From: Falsiroseomonas oryzae
GTDB taxonomy: Bacteria; Pseudomonadota; Alphaproteobacteria; Acetobacterales; Acetobacteraceae
DNA: 35,589 bases
Assembly (NCBI RefSeq): GCF_027856955.1
Contig: NZ_JAPSMD010000014.1
Span: forward strand, 1-35,589
Direction: 5' to 3'
The notes below the pieces were generated by a model that saw only the letters and a list, made by a program, of their open reading frames with translations, ran no database searches and was not told where the DNA came from. Made by a program: the position numbers and the translations under genes. Shown piece by piece: positions 12,001-17,775 of the stretch; positions within the stretch are counted from its first letter, which is position 1, and the number at the start of each line of letters is the position of its first letter.

Positions 12001-13124
12001 GGATCGAGGCTGCCCGCCTGACGGCGCGCGCCTCCGGCGCCATCCAGATGGCGGGCAACAACAGGATCGGCACGATCGACGCCGTGACGGCCGGCGGGGC
12101 GGTGACGCTGAACCTCGCCGGGACGCCGGTGACGCTGCTCGGCCCGCTCGACGCGGCCTCCGTCTCCGTGGTGGCGGACGGCGCGGTGACACTGCCCGGC
12201 ACCAGCATCACCGCGCGGTCGGGCAGCGCCGCAATCCGGGGCGGCGCCAGCCTCACGGCCAACGGCGTGACCGCGACGGCGCCCGGCACGCTGACGCTCG
12301 CGGCCGATGGAAGCGGCGGCCTGCTGCGCCTGGTGGGCGGCAACTACACGGCGGAATACGTCGTGCTGGCGGCTGGCCCGGCGGGCGACACTGGCGGCAT
12401 CGTCGACATGGCGGGCACCTCCTTCCGGCTCGGGACCGCGATGCTGGCAGCCGGCGGCGGCGGCGTCTCGATGACGGGATCGAGTGCCACCAGCGTCGTG
12501 CCGCGCGATGCGGGCGCGCTGCCGCTCGTCATCCTGGAGACGCGGCGGAGCCCGACGGCCCTTCGCGGCCTTGCGCCCTCGGTCTTCACGCCTCCCACGC
12601 GCGACGTCCCTGCGCTCGATCCCGCGCAGCAGGTCTGGCAGGTGGCAACCCAGCGACGGGCCCTGCCGCCCAACGCGCTCGTCTTCGGCGTGGCCGACGG
12701 CAGCGGCGCTGCGACGTCCAACCCGGCCGGCGCTGTGCTGCTCAACCTGGATGCCGGGCAGTCGCCGCTGTTCCTGCTGCTCGATGGCGGGACGGCCAGC
12801 GGCAGCCTGATCGCCGGCCGCCTGGGCGTGCATGGCGAACCGGCGGTCACAGTGCCGGGCACCCTCGCGCTCGACCTCACCGGCTCGCTCAACGGCCTCG
12901 ACGGGAGCGCCGCGGCGCAGTCCGGACGCGTGACCACGACCTCGCCGAGCGAGCAGGCGCTCTACCGCATGAACGGCTGCGTGCTCGACACCATCAACTG
13001 CATCGCCCCGTCCATCGTGCAGCCGGTGCTGCTGCCGCTGCCGGACCGCGTGGACATCCGGTCCGACGCGCCGGCGCTGGACCCCGACGTGCTGCTGCCG
13101 AACATCGCCGAGGAGGACTACTGA
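3..13124 (+). CDS. giant filamentous-haemagglutinin-like exoprotein (5' partial)
   Basis: The reading frame is open from the first complete codon (base 3) to TGA at 13122-13124, 4373 visible residues, so the N-terminus with its signal peptide and secretion domain lies upstream; the GTG at 33 is internal. The protein is rich in Gly, Ala, Thr, Ser and Val and made of short beta-helix-like repeats with recurring motifs such as GSVTQ, LDLRGASVTQ and LWGQDIALAGPVTGG. The opening part (about 280-470) contains GGDGGFIEVSS and GGTLLIDPDV, typical of the segment after the TPS domain in FhaB/HMW-like proteins. Family knowledge suggests secretion by a TpsB (FhaC-like) pore and a surface adhesin role; no TpsB gene is in the window. 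I find only four cysteines, in two close pairs: codons at 11226 and 11232, and at 12978 and 12999, the latter about 40 residues from the end. Large internal repeats are listed separately. The CHAT lipoprotein gene starts 2 nt downstream. Class is confident; exact role is inferred. Confidence 0.85.
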   Translation, partial: LGGAETGRVTVAGQVTARGDGTGATVRGGLVAVQAKDGVAVLGGAKLDASGTGGGGTVLAGTTGIGRAQSMAKSTVVEAGAELRADATARGDGGTIVVNSSESTSVLGRLAARGGPEGGDGGFIEVSSQGALTLGRDVQLDAPAGQGGTLLIDPDVINIVESGGLDGQPPTGGANPGLIAFTDAGTGTIDVDAAAINGFTGGTRVLLQANNTINVNAAINRETAGDVLLETGAAAGTSGTINVNRSIIVSEGMLGFRTGTLNITSNPGQAAAVALLASTNVTVTAATLNTTTPGASTVTIEAPIVSLRANSVSLGGNTTLGGAATTLVEIGPSSAASAPFIPANTTTISLATGGTLRLGETSAGVRNWTGTPAPPPAATVTADSLTLAGAGILRSGTNVELIANNLVRLEAPVNVGTASLTLRARAAAGAVQQTAAVTAGALSGGAGSGGFVLDLATNALASLGSIASGGNVLVNNTGALSVTGAVTAAAAGSARISTTGGLGVTSTGSVTAGSLGGTAEAPVAGTGQVHLWGNGIVLAGPVTGGAQVSLTSSSSFIAADRTGSVTQSGAGTVTAGALLTSAASVSLPLDANRILAANALAQSGAIAIRSDRAVQVPETSFNVAFPGNPGATYQALGINALSGDVRMAAPALTVTGLISAQGDATREIVLIADSLAFGSADRLRPGAVGTPGTVTLTRLTAGNIAVFGGSGLAVGSAALDAIDFASRLRIGGGFDGATLAPSGVGTSTVQVNGAVNATLAGIGTLDLRGVSVTQAATAAGITVATLEGTAGSGGFSIGGDGNAITQFGPITAAGNSTLRNVAGLVVGGAVNVGTATLSLRTNNGGISQTQAITAGTIAAQATTTVVLDAAANNFANIGEVNAGGDIRILTGTGPESVTVTGAVVSTGAGTVRIETPRPLLVSATGSVTSSSLGGGNVHLWGQDIALAGPVTGGASVTLVAFAGSMTSTAGATAPANIAQSGLGAITTRRLGIVAVGTTTLGLDNAVEEVSADTGGAVTLRSTRDLTTGGAVALFVPATNATPSIPAGLETPGLTLSAPSLTITQDITSVGGNVLLEARGGTPAGSRIARAGGLISAPSAGSSVTLRADTVLFGIGTAVSANTTNGAVVLEPFSNATNLVVNAASGLGQITAQTLSLRSLGRGASPVAGAVQFSGTLDFTTVGTLDLRGASVTQTGGTLAVGRLQGATTVGDFDVSQLGNAIGTLGPVDAQGAVRVSTNDTLTVAGPVSGSAVTLQAGALSLTGTVDTGAGLVDLLASTGDVTQGGAITAGSLRARALAGSVLLDTVANEVSGDVAGTAGVAFRLRTANGLAIGTAGAGNGITAPGVVDLLADAGDIAQTRAITAGTLRARALAGSVVLDSVANPVLGVVAGSAAGSTAGTPHGFAFQDSSGLVVGSVAGTDGISAPGTVRLVATSGSVTQSQAITAGTIAAEATTTVVLDAAANNFAGIGEVNAGGDIRILTGTGPVSVTVTGAVVSTGAGTVRIETPRPLLVSATGSVTSNSLGGGNVHLWGQSISLAGPVTGGSSVTLVAFGGSLNGTAGSTAPATITQSGLGVITTRRLGVSAVGTTDLGLDNGVEEISARSAAAVTLRSTRDLATGAAVGIFLPESNTASAIPAGLDAPGVTLSAPSIAVTQNITSNGGNVLLEARGGTPTGSRISRAAGLISAPTAGTGVTLRADTIQFGIGTAVSANTTDGTVIVEPFGNATNLVVNAASGLGQITAQTLSLRSLGRGASPVAGAVQFSGTLDFTTVGTLDLRGASVTQAGGTLSVPRLQGATTGGDFNVSQPGNTIGTLGPVDAQGSVNVASTGTLTVAGPITGSLVFLRAGALALTGTVDASGLVLLASTGDVTQSGVITTGVMHVDAPNGSVLLDTVANELSGNVAGTAGAAFRLRTANGLAVGTAGIANGITAPGVVDLLADAGDITQTRAINAGTLRARALAGSVVLDSVANPVLGAVAGSAAGSTAGTPHGFAFQDSSGLVVGSVAGTDGISAPGTVRLVAAAGSVTQSQAVAAGTLTAQAAGAVTLAHVDNAFPQIGAVTAGTDIRLFNGAGAASVTVAGAVASTGAGTVRIETARALVVSATGSVTSGTLVGPDAGVVNLWGQDIALAGPVIGGNTVSLAAFGGSLSPTFGPAVPANVTQSGLGLVSTRRLALAAAGDVTLLGDNQVNSVGASNRGNIAFRSVRDLSIVPAISFPAPSGGLVNTGGGLTSLSGGIVLSAPSISVAQAIAASGGNVDLTAFGGTPAGSTITRTAGLVGADGSSRTITLTADAILLSGAGPAIQASTVDGTVVLQPFNNATNLVLGAGTSLGLITARTLEVRSTGSGGAPVPGAIEISGVQALTNVGVLDLRGASVTQTGGTLSVARLQGSASGGDFVVQRPGNSISTLGATEASGAVRIATGGALTVAGSVEGLGVTLSAGALALDAPVDARSGVADLLATTGDITQSAVLTAGALRARATLGSVLLDAAANRVAGEVAGTAGTDFRLRDNDGIAIGSVAPTDGISASGGLVDLRADTGNVTQTQAIAAGSLRVRALDGAVQLGGLNAVTGEVAGSAAGGSNGFAFRNGSGLAVGSVLGTDGISAPGTVDLRADSGNVTQTQAIAAGSLRARALAGAVQLGGLNAVTGEVAGSAAGGSNGFAFRNGSGLVVGSVSGLDGVSNGISAPGTVDLRADSGNVTQTQAIAAGSLRARALAGAVVLDHPLNQVTGAVAGSAAGGTNGFTLRSVTGFEVGSVSGLDGLSNGISAPGTVDLRSTAGSIVQTQTVSGAALRARADAGSVLLHTVANPIAGDVAGSAGLDFRFRDTDALNVGMVSGTVGITAGGAVLLAGDAGDLTQTRIVSSAALEARAPSGAVTLDLANDVGTFAGQAGGAVTFRSVRSGGVGIGNVSATADSILRGDSGLDIIGLVDVGAANRLDLRTDQPVTQQVTGRIIAGTLDIRGTAGGNAGPVTLGSLNDIGFFTAASSGGVVFVSTRATTIGAVTANGASTLTGIASLTLTDNLNVGTANSLGLRSNGAVSQTGGIMTAGSLDVREAGGGATGAGTITLLRDNQVAGFDAASTGAISLRSMRSAGLAVGNVAADDDVAVIAPAIGVAGLIATTGAGAGITLLADAFTLANGSLAAGPAGGTLGTVTLTRIADGTLDIGGANASGVAAVNPGALLRAARLRVGGGFDATTLAPTGDGNQSIILSGTADLRTPAVGVLELRGTSVTQTGGGLDVQGLAVRATAGDVQLATGTGNRISEVAVRAVDSARVTLRSGVSMTVRDDAASGVAGIQTATGTDIAAVTLLVGDAVTTAATNTGLAVAQPIRANRIMLVANDLEIGAAVAAPDRAGSSSLVTLRTAAEGRPIALGFGTPEAGSMTLAASELSRISLGANGLLRIGAVATDTRVAGGFEGTRTPAAGTITLGAETLAFGASVPRLELFSGGDILQQGGALSVGKLAGIAGGRVALGTEAAPRPNGIASLVPITETGSFAVSAPDGIPDVPETAAVLTGFAATAPAAGGFSLTAAGNLVVTGDVQTRGTAAPLTILASTGMLSVADGVSLRAGPPPSGSAAYGRAAETLRGADTLRLLAQGDLGLGAGTVAYGTGIAVGNSEVRSQTGAVTLGSGARVVLGWGAPGGGGGVFAQSGLTLAPTAQVNAFAAGSGADIGVGTGAGLVVATQVQAGTGIALQGEIRAGGAVGTTSGTISGPGTLVAGSARRVGSIGSIFLDGCACDVQDFAASGDAVLGSLQGTSLRVANRLAVAGAVTVSGDITVGGSGLLVAAGSVTAGGSVTNAGTLVAGNVTAQGGDVVNTGLIEGAQFQPFAGPAVVAGIVPVNEVQVTLLGRTFTAQSQNLTVFAGSTLNNAAGTMAAQTAAAQPGAAAMPAAASFGATVQARSNLVLTSGSGAIIGQPGSTYAATGDIAATAGTAAGPGGMALAGMMQAGNGARVELRAQRGDLAQTGGAILLPGGQISLLADAGSVLQETGARIEAARLTARASGAIQMAGNNRIGTIDAVTAGGAVTLNLAGTPVTLLGPLDAASVSVVADGAVTLPGTSITARSGSAAIRGGASLTANGVTATAPGTLTLAADGSGGLLRLVGGNYTAEYVVLAAGPAGDTGGIVDMAGTSFRLGTAMLAAGGGGVSMTGSSATSVVPRDAGALPLVILETRRSPTALRGLAPSVFTPPTRDVPALDPAQQVWQVATQRRALPPNALVFGVADGSGAATSNPAGAVLLNLDAGQSPLFLLLDGGTASGSLIAGRLGVHGEPAVTVPGTLALDLTGSLNGLDGSAAAQSGRVTTTSPSEQALYRMNGCVLDTINCIAPSIVQPVLLPLPDRVDIRSDAPALDPDVLLPNIAEEDY
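2544..7635 (+). repeat. long-period super-repeat, about 1.77 kb x 3, inside the adhesin gene
   Basis: Landmarks recur at a spacing of about 1770-1785 nt (about 590 codons). The codons for LWGQ fall near 2811, 4588 and 6366, with a divergent earlier copy near 1588. The CAG-x-CAGGCG landmark falls at 2544, 4320 and 6090, and the codons for NATNLV near 3405, 5181 and 6966. Copies 1 and 2 share patches of nearly identical DNA: about 2598-2825 versus 4368-4600 with roughly six differences, and about 3405-3575 versus 5181-5351 with one difference seen. These alternate with diverged stretches. Copy 3 is more diverged and shorter. Boundaries are arbitrary because each unit is itself built of smaller repeats. 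Confidence 0.85.
7629..8340 (+). repeat. tandem 231/243-nt repeat inside the adhesin gene
   Basis: The sequence AACGTGACGCAGACGCAGG recurs at 7629, 7860 and 8103, giving periods of 231 nt (77 codons) and 243 nt (81 codons); the longer unit has a small insertion encoding about four extra residues near GLDGVSNG. Units encode VTQTQAIAAGSLR, then a variable valine-rich part, AVAGSAAGG, NGFAFRNGSGL and ISAPGTVDLR. A fourth, more diverged unit follows to about 8340. All periods are multiples of three, so copy-number change would keep the frame. The same 77-residue unit in diverged form also occurs inside the longer super-repeats. Confidence 0.85.
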
Positions 13125-13126
13125 GC

Positions 13127-16100
13127 ATGTCCCCGCGCCGATCCCCGCTGCTCGCCGCGGCCGCTTTGGCGGGGTTGCTCGGCGCCTGCACCGTGCCGCC
13201 GCCGGAAGCCTACACCAGCCTGTCCGGGACCAGGACAGCCGAGTCCCGTCCGGCGGGCCCCGATGCCCGGGGCGAGAACTGCATCGCGCAGCCCGGCCGT
13301 GCGCCGGTGCTCGACCTGCCGGTGACCGCCGCGCAGGAGGTTTTCTGCGGTGGCTGGACGCAGCCTTCCGCGCGCATCTACGCGCTGCGTGGCAGCAGCA
13401 CCGGCGCGGAGCTCGACCAGATCGCCGCCGGCGGCATCTGGCGCCGCTGGGTGGAGGAGCGCGTGACCTGCGGCGCGGTCGAGCAAACGCGGCTGGTCGA
13501 CGGCACGCCGGCGGTGGTTCTCCGGTGCACGCGTCGCCAGGGCGGTTGGCCGCATGTCGCCGTGGTGACGCAGGGCGCGAACGGGCCTGTGGTGGCCGAC
13601 GGCATCCCGAGCGCCCTGCCGGTGATGGAACGGCTGGCCCGCGGCATCGCCCCGCCGGCCGCGGGCACCGCCACGGCCCGGTCGGACGCGCTGCAGATCG
13701 AGGTGGTGCGGCTGTCCTCGCGCGCCTTCGGCTCCAACGACATCCGCGACTACGAGCGTGCCATGGCGCTCGGCCAGGAACTCAACATCGCCGAGGACTA
13801 TGCTGGCGCCGAGGACGCCTATCGCGCCGCCCTGGCCATCCAGGAGCGCGTGCTGGGCGCCGGCAACCCGAACACCGTCGGCCCGCTGGTCCACCTGGCG
13901 CTGAACCTGTCGAACCAGCACCGCTTCCGCGAGGCGGACGTGCTGTTCCAGCGCGCGGGCGGGCTGGTGCGCGGTGCGGCCGATCCCCTGGCGCCGGCGC
14001 GGCTGCTGCATTATCGCGGCCTGCATGCCCTGAACCAGGGCCGCTATGGCGATGCCGGCAATCTGCTGGCGCAGGCCGAGACGCTCTACCAGGGCTTCGT
14101 GCCGGCCAGCCTGCTAGGGCGCAGCGCGCCGGACAGCCTGTCCGGGACGGGGCTGGCCAGCCCGACGACGCAGAGCGCGGTGATGGGCCTTGCGGAGGTG
14201 CGGCGCGCCCGCGCCACCGTGCTGGCGCGCAGCGGCGCCGGGGACGAAGCGATCGCGCTGAACAGCAGCGCGCGAGACCTGCTGCGGCGGGTCAGCTTCG
14301 ACCGCGGCGTCATCACCGGGCGTTCGCTGCGGACGGAGGCGGCGGCACTCGGCTCCGGCCGCAACCCGGGACGGGCCGGCGATCTGCTGGAGCAGGCGGC
14401 CCTTCGCATCGGCCAGTCGGCGCCGGGCCAGCAGCGTGCGGAAGCGCGCACCCTCTTCCTTGCCGGCCAGCAGCGCCTTGAGGCCGGGCGCACCGAGGCG
14501 GCCCTGGCGAATTTCCGCGCCGGCGCGGCGATCCTGCGCGAGCGGCGGCTGTCCCTCGAGCCCGACCAGGTGCTGGCCTATCTCGACGCGCTGGCCGCGC
14601 AGGCGGCGCGCGACCCTGCCGCGGCGCCGGCGCTGCAGCGCGAGATGTTCGGCGCCGTGCAGTTCGCCCAGCGCGGCCAGACCGTGCGCTTCGTGACGCA
14701 ATCCGCTGCGCGGCTGGCGGCCGGCGGCGGCGATGCCCGCGCTTCGGATGCGGTGCGCCGGCTGCAGGACATCGACCGCGAGCTGCGCGAGATGTTCGCG
14801 GTCCGTGATGCGCTGGGCGCCACGGCCAGCCCGACGGCGCGCGCCGACCTCGACCGCCGCATCGATGAACGTCTGCGCGCGCGGGAAGAGACCGAGAGCG
14901 AGGTCGCGGCCGCGGCGCCGGGCTACCGGCAGTTGCTGCTCGGCGCGGTGACGGCCGGCGATGCGGCCGCGGTGCTCGCGCCGCGGGAAGTCATGGTGCA
15001 GATCCTGCTGGGCGCCCGGCATGGCTACACCCTCGCCGTGCGTCCTGATGGCAGCGTGCTGGCGCGCCGGATCGACCTGGGTGACGGAGCGGCGGCGACG
15101 CTCGTGGCGCGCATCCGCAGCGGCATCGACCAGCCCGCGGTCCGCGGTGCCCGGGGCTTCGATACCGCGGCCGCGCATGAGCTCCATGCGAAGCTGTTCG
15201 GCCCGGTGGCGCCGGCCCTCGAGGGCGCGGAACGCCTGACCGTCATCCCGGACGGCCCGCTGCTGGCGATCCCCTTCGGCCTGCTGCTCGCGGAACCTGC
15301 CGATCCGGCCGCGCTCGGCCGCGCCGCCTGGCTGGTGCGCCGGCACGCCATTGTGCACGCCACCTCCGCCCAGGCCGTGGTGACGTTGCGGAACCTGTCG
15401 CCCGCCTCCGCCGCGCCGCGCGCCTATGTCGGCTTCGGCGACTTCGACCCGCCGAGCGCGGCCCAGCTGGCGCGCAGCTTCCCGGCCGACCGCTGCGCGG
15501 AGGATGCCCGGCTGGCGGCTGGCCTGGTGCGCCTGCCCGGCACGCGGGAGGAGGTGCGCATCGCCGCGCAGCTCGCGCGCGCCGACGCGCGCTCGACGTA
15601 TTTCGGCACGGCCTTCACCCGTGCGGGGCTGCGCGCGGCCGATCTCGGAACGCACCGCATCATCCACCTGGCGACCCACGCGCTGCTGCCGGGCGAGCTG
15701 AGCTGCGTGACCGAGCCCTCGGTCGTGCTGACGCCGCTGCCCGGCGCGCCGGACGCCGCCAGTGCCTTCCTGCGCGCGAGCGAAGTGCTGGACATGCGCC
15801 TCGACGCCGATCTGGTGATCCTCTCCGCCTGCAACACGGCGGGCCCGGCTTCCGGCGTGGCCGGCGCGGCGGGCAGCGCGGGCGAGGCGCTCTCGGGCCT
15901 GGCGCGATCCTTCTTCTACGCGGGCGCGCGGGGGCTGCTGGTAACGCATTGGCCGGCGGTGGACCAGGCGGCGGCGATCACCGTCGCCGACATGATGCGC
16001 CGGCAGGAAGCCGGTGCGGATTCGGCCACCGCGCTGCGCGGCGCGCAACTGGTGCTGCTGGACGAGGCCGGGCGCGGCCTGCCGGAGTTCTACGCGCATC

Positions 16101-16195
16101 CCTACTACTGGGCAGGCTTCGCGCTGATCGGGGACGGGCGCCGCGGTGCTCCGGGCCGGGTGGCTGCGGCGGGGCAGGCTGCGCCGGCCATGTGA
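13127..16195 (+). CDS. TPR-CHAT caspase-like peptidase, predicted lipoprotein
   Basis: 1022 residues. The start ATG lies 2 nt after the adhesin stop, with a GAGGAGG ribosome site inside the end of the adhesin gene, so translation is probably coupled. The N-terminus has a basic stretch, a hydrophobic core and lipobox LLGAC with Cys21; Thr22 is not a Lol-avoidance residue, so an outer-membrane lipoprotein is expected. Residues of about 205-320 and 440-475 look like TPR repeats. The CHAT domain spans about 620-1005, with the predicted catalytic dyad His851 (HLATHA) and Cys902 (LSACNT) and the usual closing motif HPYYWAGFALIG. CHAT proteins belong to the caspase/separase clan (HetF, Csx29-type TPR-CHAT); both catalytic residues are present, so activity is plausible. 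Its position behind a giant exoprotein suggests that it processes or monitors it (inference). An in-frame extension upstream to 11231 is rejected because it lies in the adhesin gene. Confidence 0.88.
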   Translation: MSPRRSPLLAAAALAGLLGACTVPPPEAYTSLSGTRTAESRPAGPDARGENCIAQPGRAPVLDLPVTAAQEVFCGGWTQPSARIYALRGSSTGAELDQIAAGGIWRRWVEERVTCGAVEQTRLVDGTPAVVLRCTRRQGGWPHVAVVTQGANGPVVADGIPSALPVMERLARGIAPPAAGTATARSDALQIEVVRLSSRAFGSNDIRDYERAMALGQELNIAEDYAGAEDAYRAALAIQERVLGAGNPNTVGPLVHLALNLSNQHRFREADVLFQRAGGLVRGAADPLAPARLLHYRGLHALNQGRYGDAGNLLAQAETLYQGFVPASLLGRSAPDSLSGTGLASPTTQSAVMGLAEVRRARATVLARSGAGDEAIALNSSARDLLRRVSFDRGVITGRSLRTEAAALGSGRNPGRAGDLLEQAALRIGQSAPGQQRAEARTLFLAGQQRLEAGRTEAALANFRAGAAILRERRLSLEPDQVLAYLDALAAQAARDPAAAPALQREMFGAVQFAQRGQTVRFVTQSAARLAAGGGDARASDAVRRLQDIDRELREMFAVRDALGATASPTARADLDRRIDERLRAREETESEVAAAAPGYRQLLLGAVTAGDAAAVLAPREVMVQILLGARHGYTLAVRPDGSVLARRIDLGDGAAATLVARIRSGIDQPAVRGARGFDTAAAHELHAKLFGPVAPALEGAERLTVIPDGPLLAIPFGLLLAEPADPAALGRAAWLVRRHAIVHATSAQAVVTLRNLSPASAAPRAYVGFGDFDPPSAAQLARSFPADRCAEDARLAAGLVRLPGTREEVRIAAQLARADARSTYFGTAFTRAGLRAADLGTHRIIHLATHALLPGELSCVTEPSVVLTPLPGAPDAASAFLRASEVLDMRLDADLVILSACNTAGPASGVAGAAGSAGEALSGLARSFFYAGARGLLVTHWPAVDQAAAITVADMMRRQEAGADSATALRGAQLVLLDEAGRGLPEFYAHPYYWAGFALIGDGRRGAPGRVAAAGQAAPAM

Positions 16196-16242
16196 GCCGG
16201 CGGTCCCGCTGCGGGCAGGACCACGCCGGCGCCACGGCGCCG
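16196..16242 (+). terminator. hairpins after the CHAT gene, possible terminator
   Basis: Right after the stop codon, GCCGGC-GGTCC (16196-16206) can pair with GGACC-AC-GCCGGC (16218-16230), with a further CCCGC-T-GCGGG inside the loop. A second stem, CGGCGCC-AC-GGCGCCG, lies at 16227-16242. No T-tract follows, so this is a structural call only. Confidence 0.35.
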
Positions 16243-16324
16243 ATCGCACGGTAGCGACCGGCGCCGTATCGCGGGCCACCAAGTGTCGCCTGGGGTCCTT
16301 CATCCTCGCGGGACCCGCTCATCC

Positions 16325-16580
16325 ATGCCCGCGTGCTTCATCGTCCAGCCCATCCACCCTGCGGGCCTCGAACGGCTGCGTGCGGGTGGCGTGACGCCAC
16401 GCATCGCCGGCGCTCCCGACATGGCCGCCGTCGCGCGGGAGATGCCGTGCTGGACGCGATGGCCACGGATGCGGCTGCCCCGCTCAAGGTCAGCTGCGAT
16501 CGTGGCGTCGTCCCTGGCCCGCCGATTCACGCCGTCCGCCGTGCCCACCTTCGGCGTGCACACGCAGGGCGATCGCCGGC
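16325..16580 (+). pseudogene. remnant of a D-2-hydroxyacid dehydrogenase N-terminus
   Basis: From the ATG at 16325 the frame reads FIVQPIHPAGLERLRAGGV and then RIAGAPDMAAVARE, which closely resembles the start of proteobacterial D-2-hydroxyacid dehydrogenases. The similarity then moves to another frame (GDAVLDAMATD and AAAPLKV, frame of 16333). No cofactor-binding or catalytic part follows before the convergent MFS gene begins at 16582. I read this as a frameshifted and truncated relic. It accounts for most of the 386-nt gap between the CHAT and MFS genes. An intact gene of the same superfamily lies at 20718-21710 on the other strand; whether the relic comes from a related copy cannot be judged here. 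Confidence 0.45.
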
Positions 16581-16581
16581 G

Positions 16582-17757
16582 CTAGCCCGCAGCGGCCCGT
16601 CCTCGGCGTCGCGAAACGGCGCCAAAAAGGGCGTGCATAGGCAGCATCGCCGCCACGAGCGCGGCGGTGAACAGCAGCGGCGTCGCGGCGGTGCCGGTCC
16701 GGTCCTGCAGCCACCCGGCCGCGGGCGGCATCAGCGCATGGCCCAGGTAGAGCCAGGTGTAGAACAGGCCCATGCCGACCGAGCGGCTTTCCGGCCGCAG
16801 TGCCTGGGCCGGCATCGCCATGACGACGCCCACCGGCAGGCCCATCATCAGCCCGGCGGCGAGCAGCACCGCCCCGGGCGGCAGGCTGACCTGCGCCAGC
16901 CCGACGAGGCAGAGCGCCCAGCCCAGGGCGCCGACGGCCAGCAGCACGGCCGGTCGCCGCAGCGACTGTGCGAGCATGCCGCCCGCCTGGACGGAGAGCA
17001 CGCTGAGCCAGGTCGCGGCGCCGATGGTCGTCGCGGCCTGCGCGACACTCTGGCCTTCGGCCGTCAGGAAGCTCGGCGCGAAGCCGAACATCACGGCGAA
17101 GGCGCCGTTGAAGATCCCCCAGATGGCGCCGGCGATGCAGACCAGTACGACCTCCGTGGCCGAGATGCGCCCGGCAGGCGCGACGGTGCCGCCATCGTTC
17201 GGATGCTTCACGTAGCCCAGGCCGACCAGCAGCAGCGCCGCCATCGCGAGCGCCGCCGTGGCAGCGAGGCCGGCGCTCCAGCCCGCCGCCACAGCCAGCG
17301 GTCCGAGCAGGAGCGTGGCGAACCCGACGCCAATCGGGAAGGAATTCACGAACACCGCCATCGCCAGCACGATCTCCCGCCGGCCGGCGAACCAGTCCGT
17401 CACCATCTTCGCCATCACGACATTCAGCAGCACGCCGCCCAGGCCGGACAGCAGGCGGCCCGCCATGAGCGTGACGAGGCCGGAGGCGAACGCCGTCAGC
17501 ACCCCGCCGAGCAGCATCAGCACGAGGCCGGCGCCGACCACGCGCTTGTCGCCGAAGCGCCGCCCCAGCGCCCCGCCGGGCAGCGCGAGCGCCAGCCCGG
17601 GGAGGAAATACAGCCCGATCAGCGTGCCGAGGTCGGCGTAGGAGAGCCCGAGCTGCGCCACGAGTTCCGGCGAGACGGAGGCAATGGACTGGAACTGGAA
17701 GCCGAGGCTGACCCGGGCCGTCGTCAGCACGGCCAGCGCTCGCCAGTGATCCTGCAT
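16582..17757 (-). CDS. MFS transporter
   Basis: 391 residues with about twelve hydrophobic segments in two halves, the layout of major facilitator superfamily permeases. Near residues 60-75 is the loop 2-3 motif GGALGRRFGDKR, close to the family signature GxxxDRxGRR. The middle loop around residues 195-205 (KHPNDGGTVAPAG) separates the halves. It starts 18 nt after the stop of the RraA-family gene, so the two are probably co-transcribed leftward and the transporter may carry a substrate or product of that enzyme. The ribosome site is weak (GCAGGTC). The substrate cannot be told from sequence. Confidence 0.85.
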   Translation of the reverse strand: MQDHWRALAVLTTARVSLGFQFQSIASVSPELVAQLGLSYADLGTLIGLYFLPGLALALPGGALGRRFGDKRVVGAGLVLMLLGGVLTAFASGLVTLMAGRLLSGLGGVLLNVVMAKMVTDWFAGRREIVLAMAVFVNSFPIGVGFATLLLGPLAVAAGWSAGLAATAALAMAALLLVGLGYVKHPNDGGTVAPAGRISATEVVLVCIAGAIWGIFNGAFAVMFGFAPSFLTAEGQSVAQAATTIGAATWLSVLSVQAGGMLAQSLRRPAVLLAVGALGWALCLVGLAQVSLPPGAVLLAAGLMMGLPVGVVMAMPAQALRPESRSVGMGLFYTWLYLGHALMPPAAGWLQDRTGTAATPLLFTAALVAAMLPMHALFGAVSRRRGRAAAG

Positions 17758-17775
17758 GACCTGCCGCGCCCCCGC

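Noticed and set aside
2825-12833. Very long antisense open frames inside the adhesin gene (2825-6940, 3750-9740, 10185-12833, minus strand)
   Set aside because: They come from GC-rich third codon positions and repetitive sequence. Their translations are low-complexity Arg/Ala/Pro or His/Gln-rich text without domains, while the plus frame has clear exoprotein motifs.
11231-13126. In-frame upstream extension of the CHAT protein to 11231
   Set aside because: The extension lies wholly inside the adhesin gene and reads as Arg/Gly-rich shadow. The ATG at 13127 starts a proper lipoprotein signal with a ribosome site.
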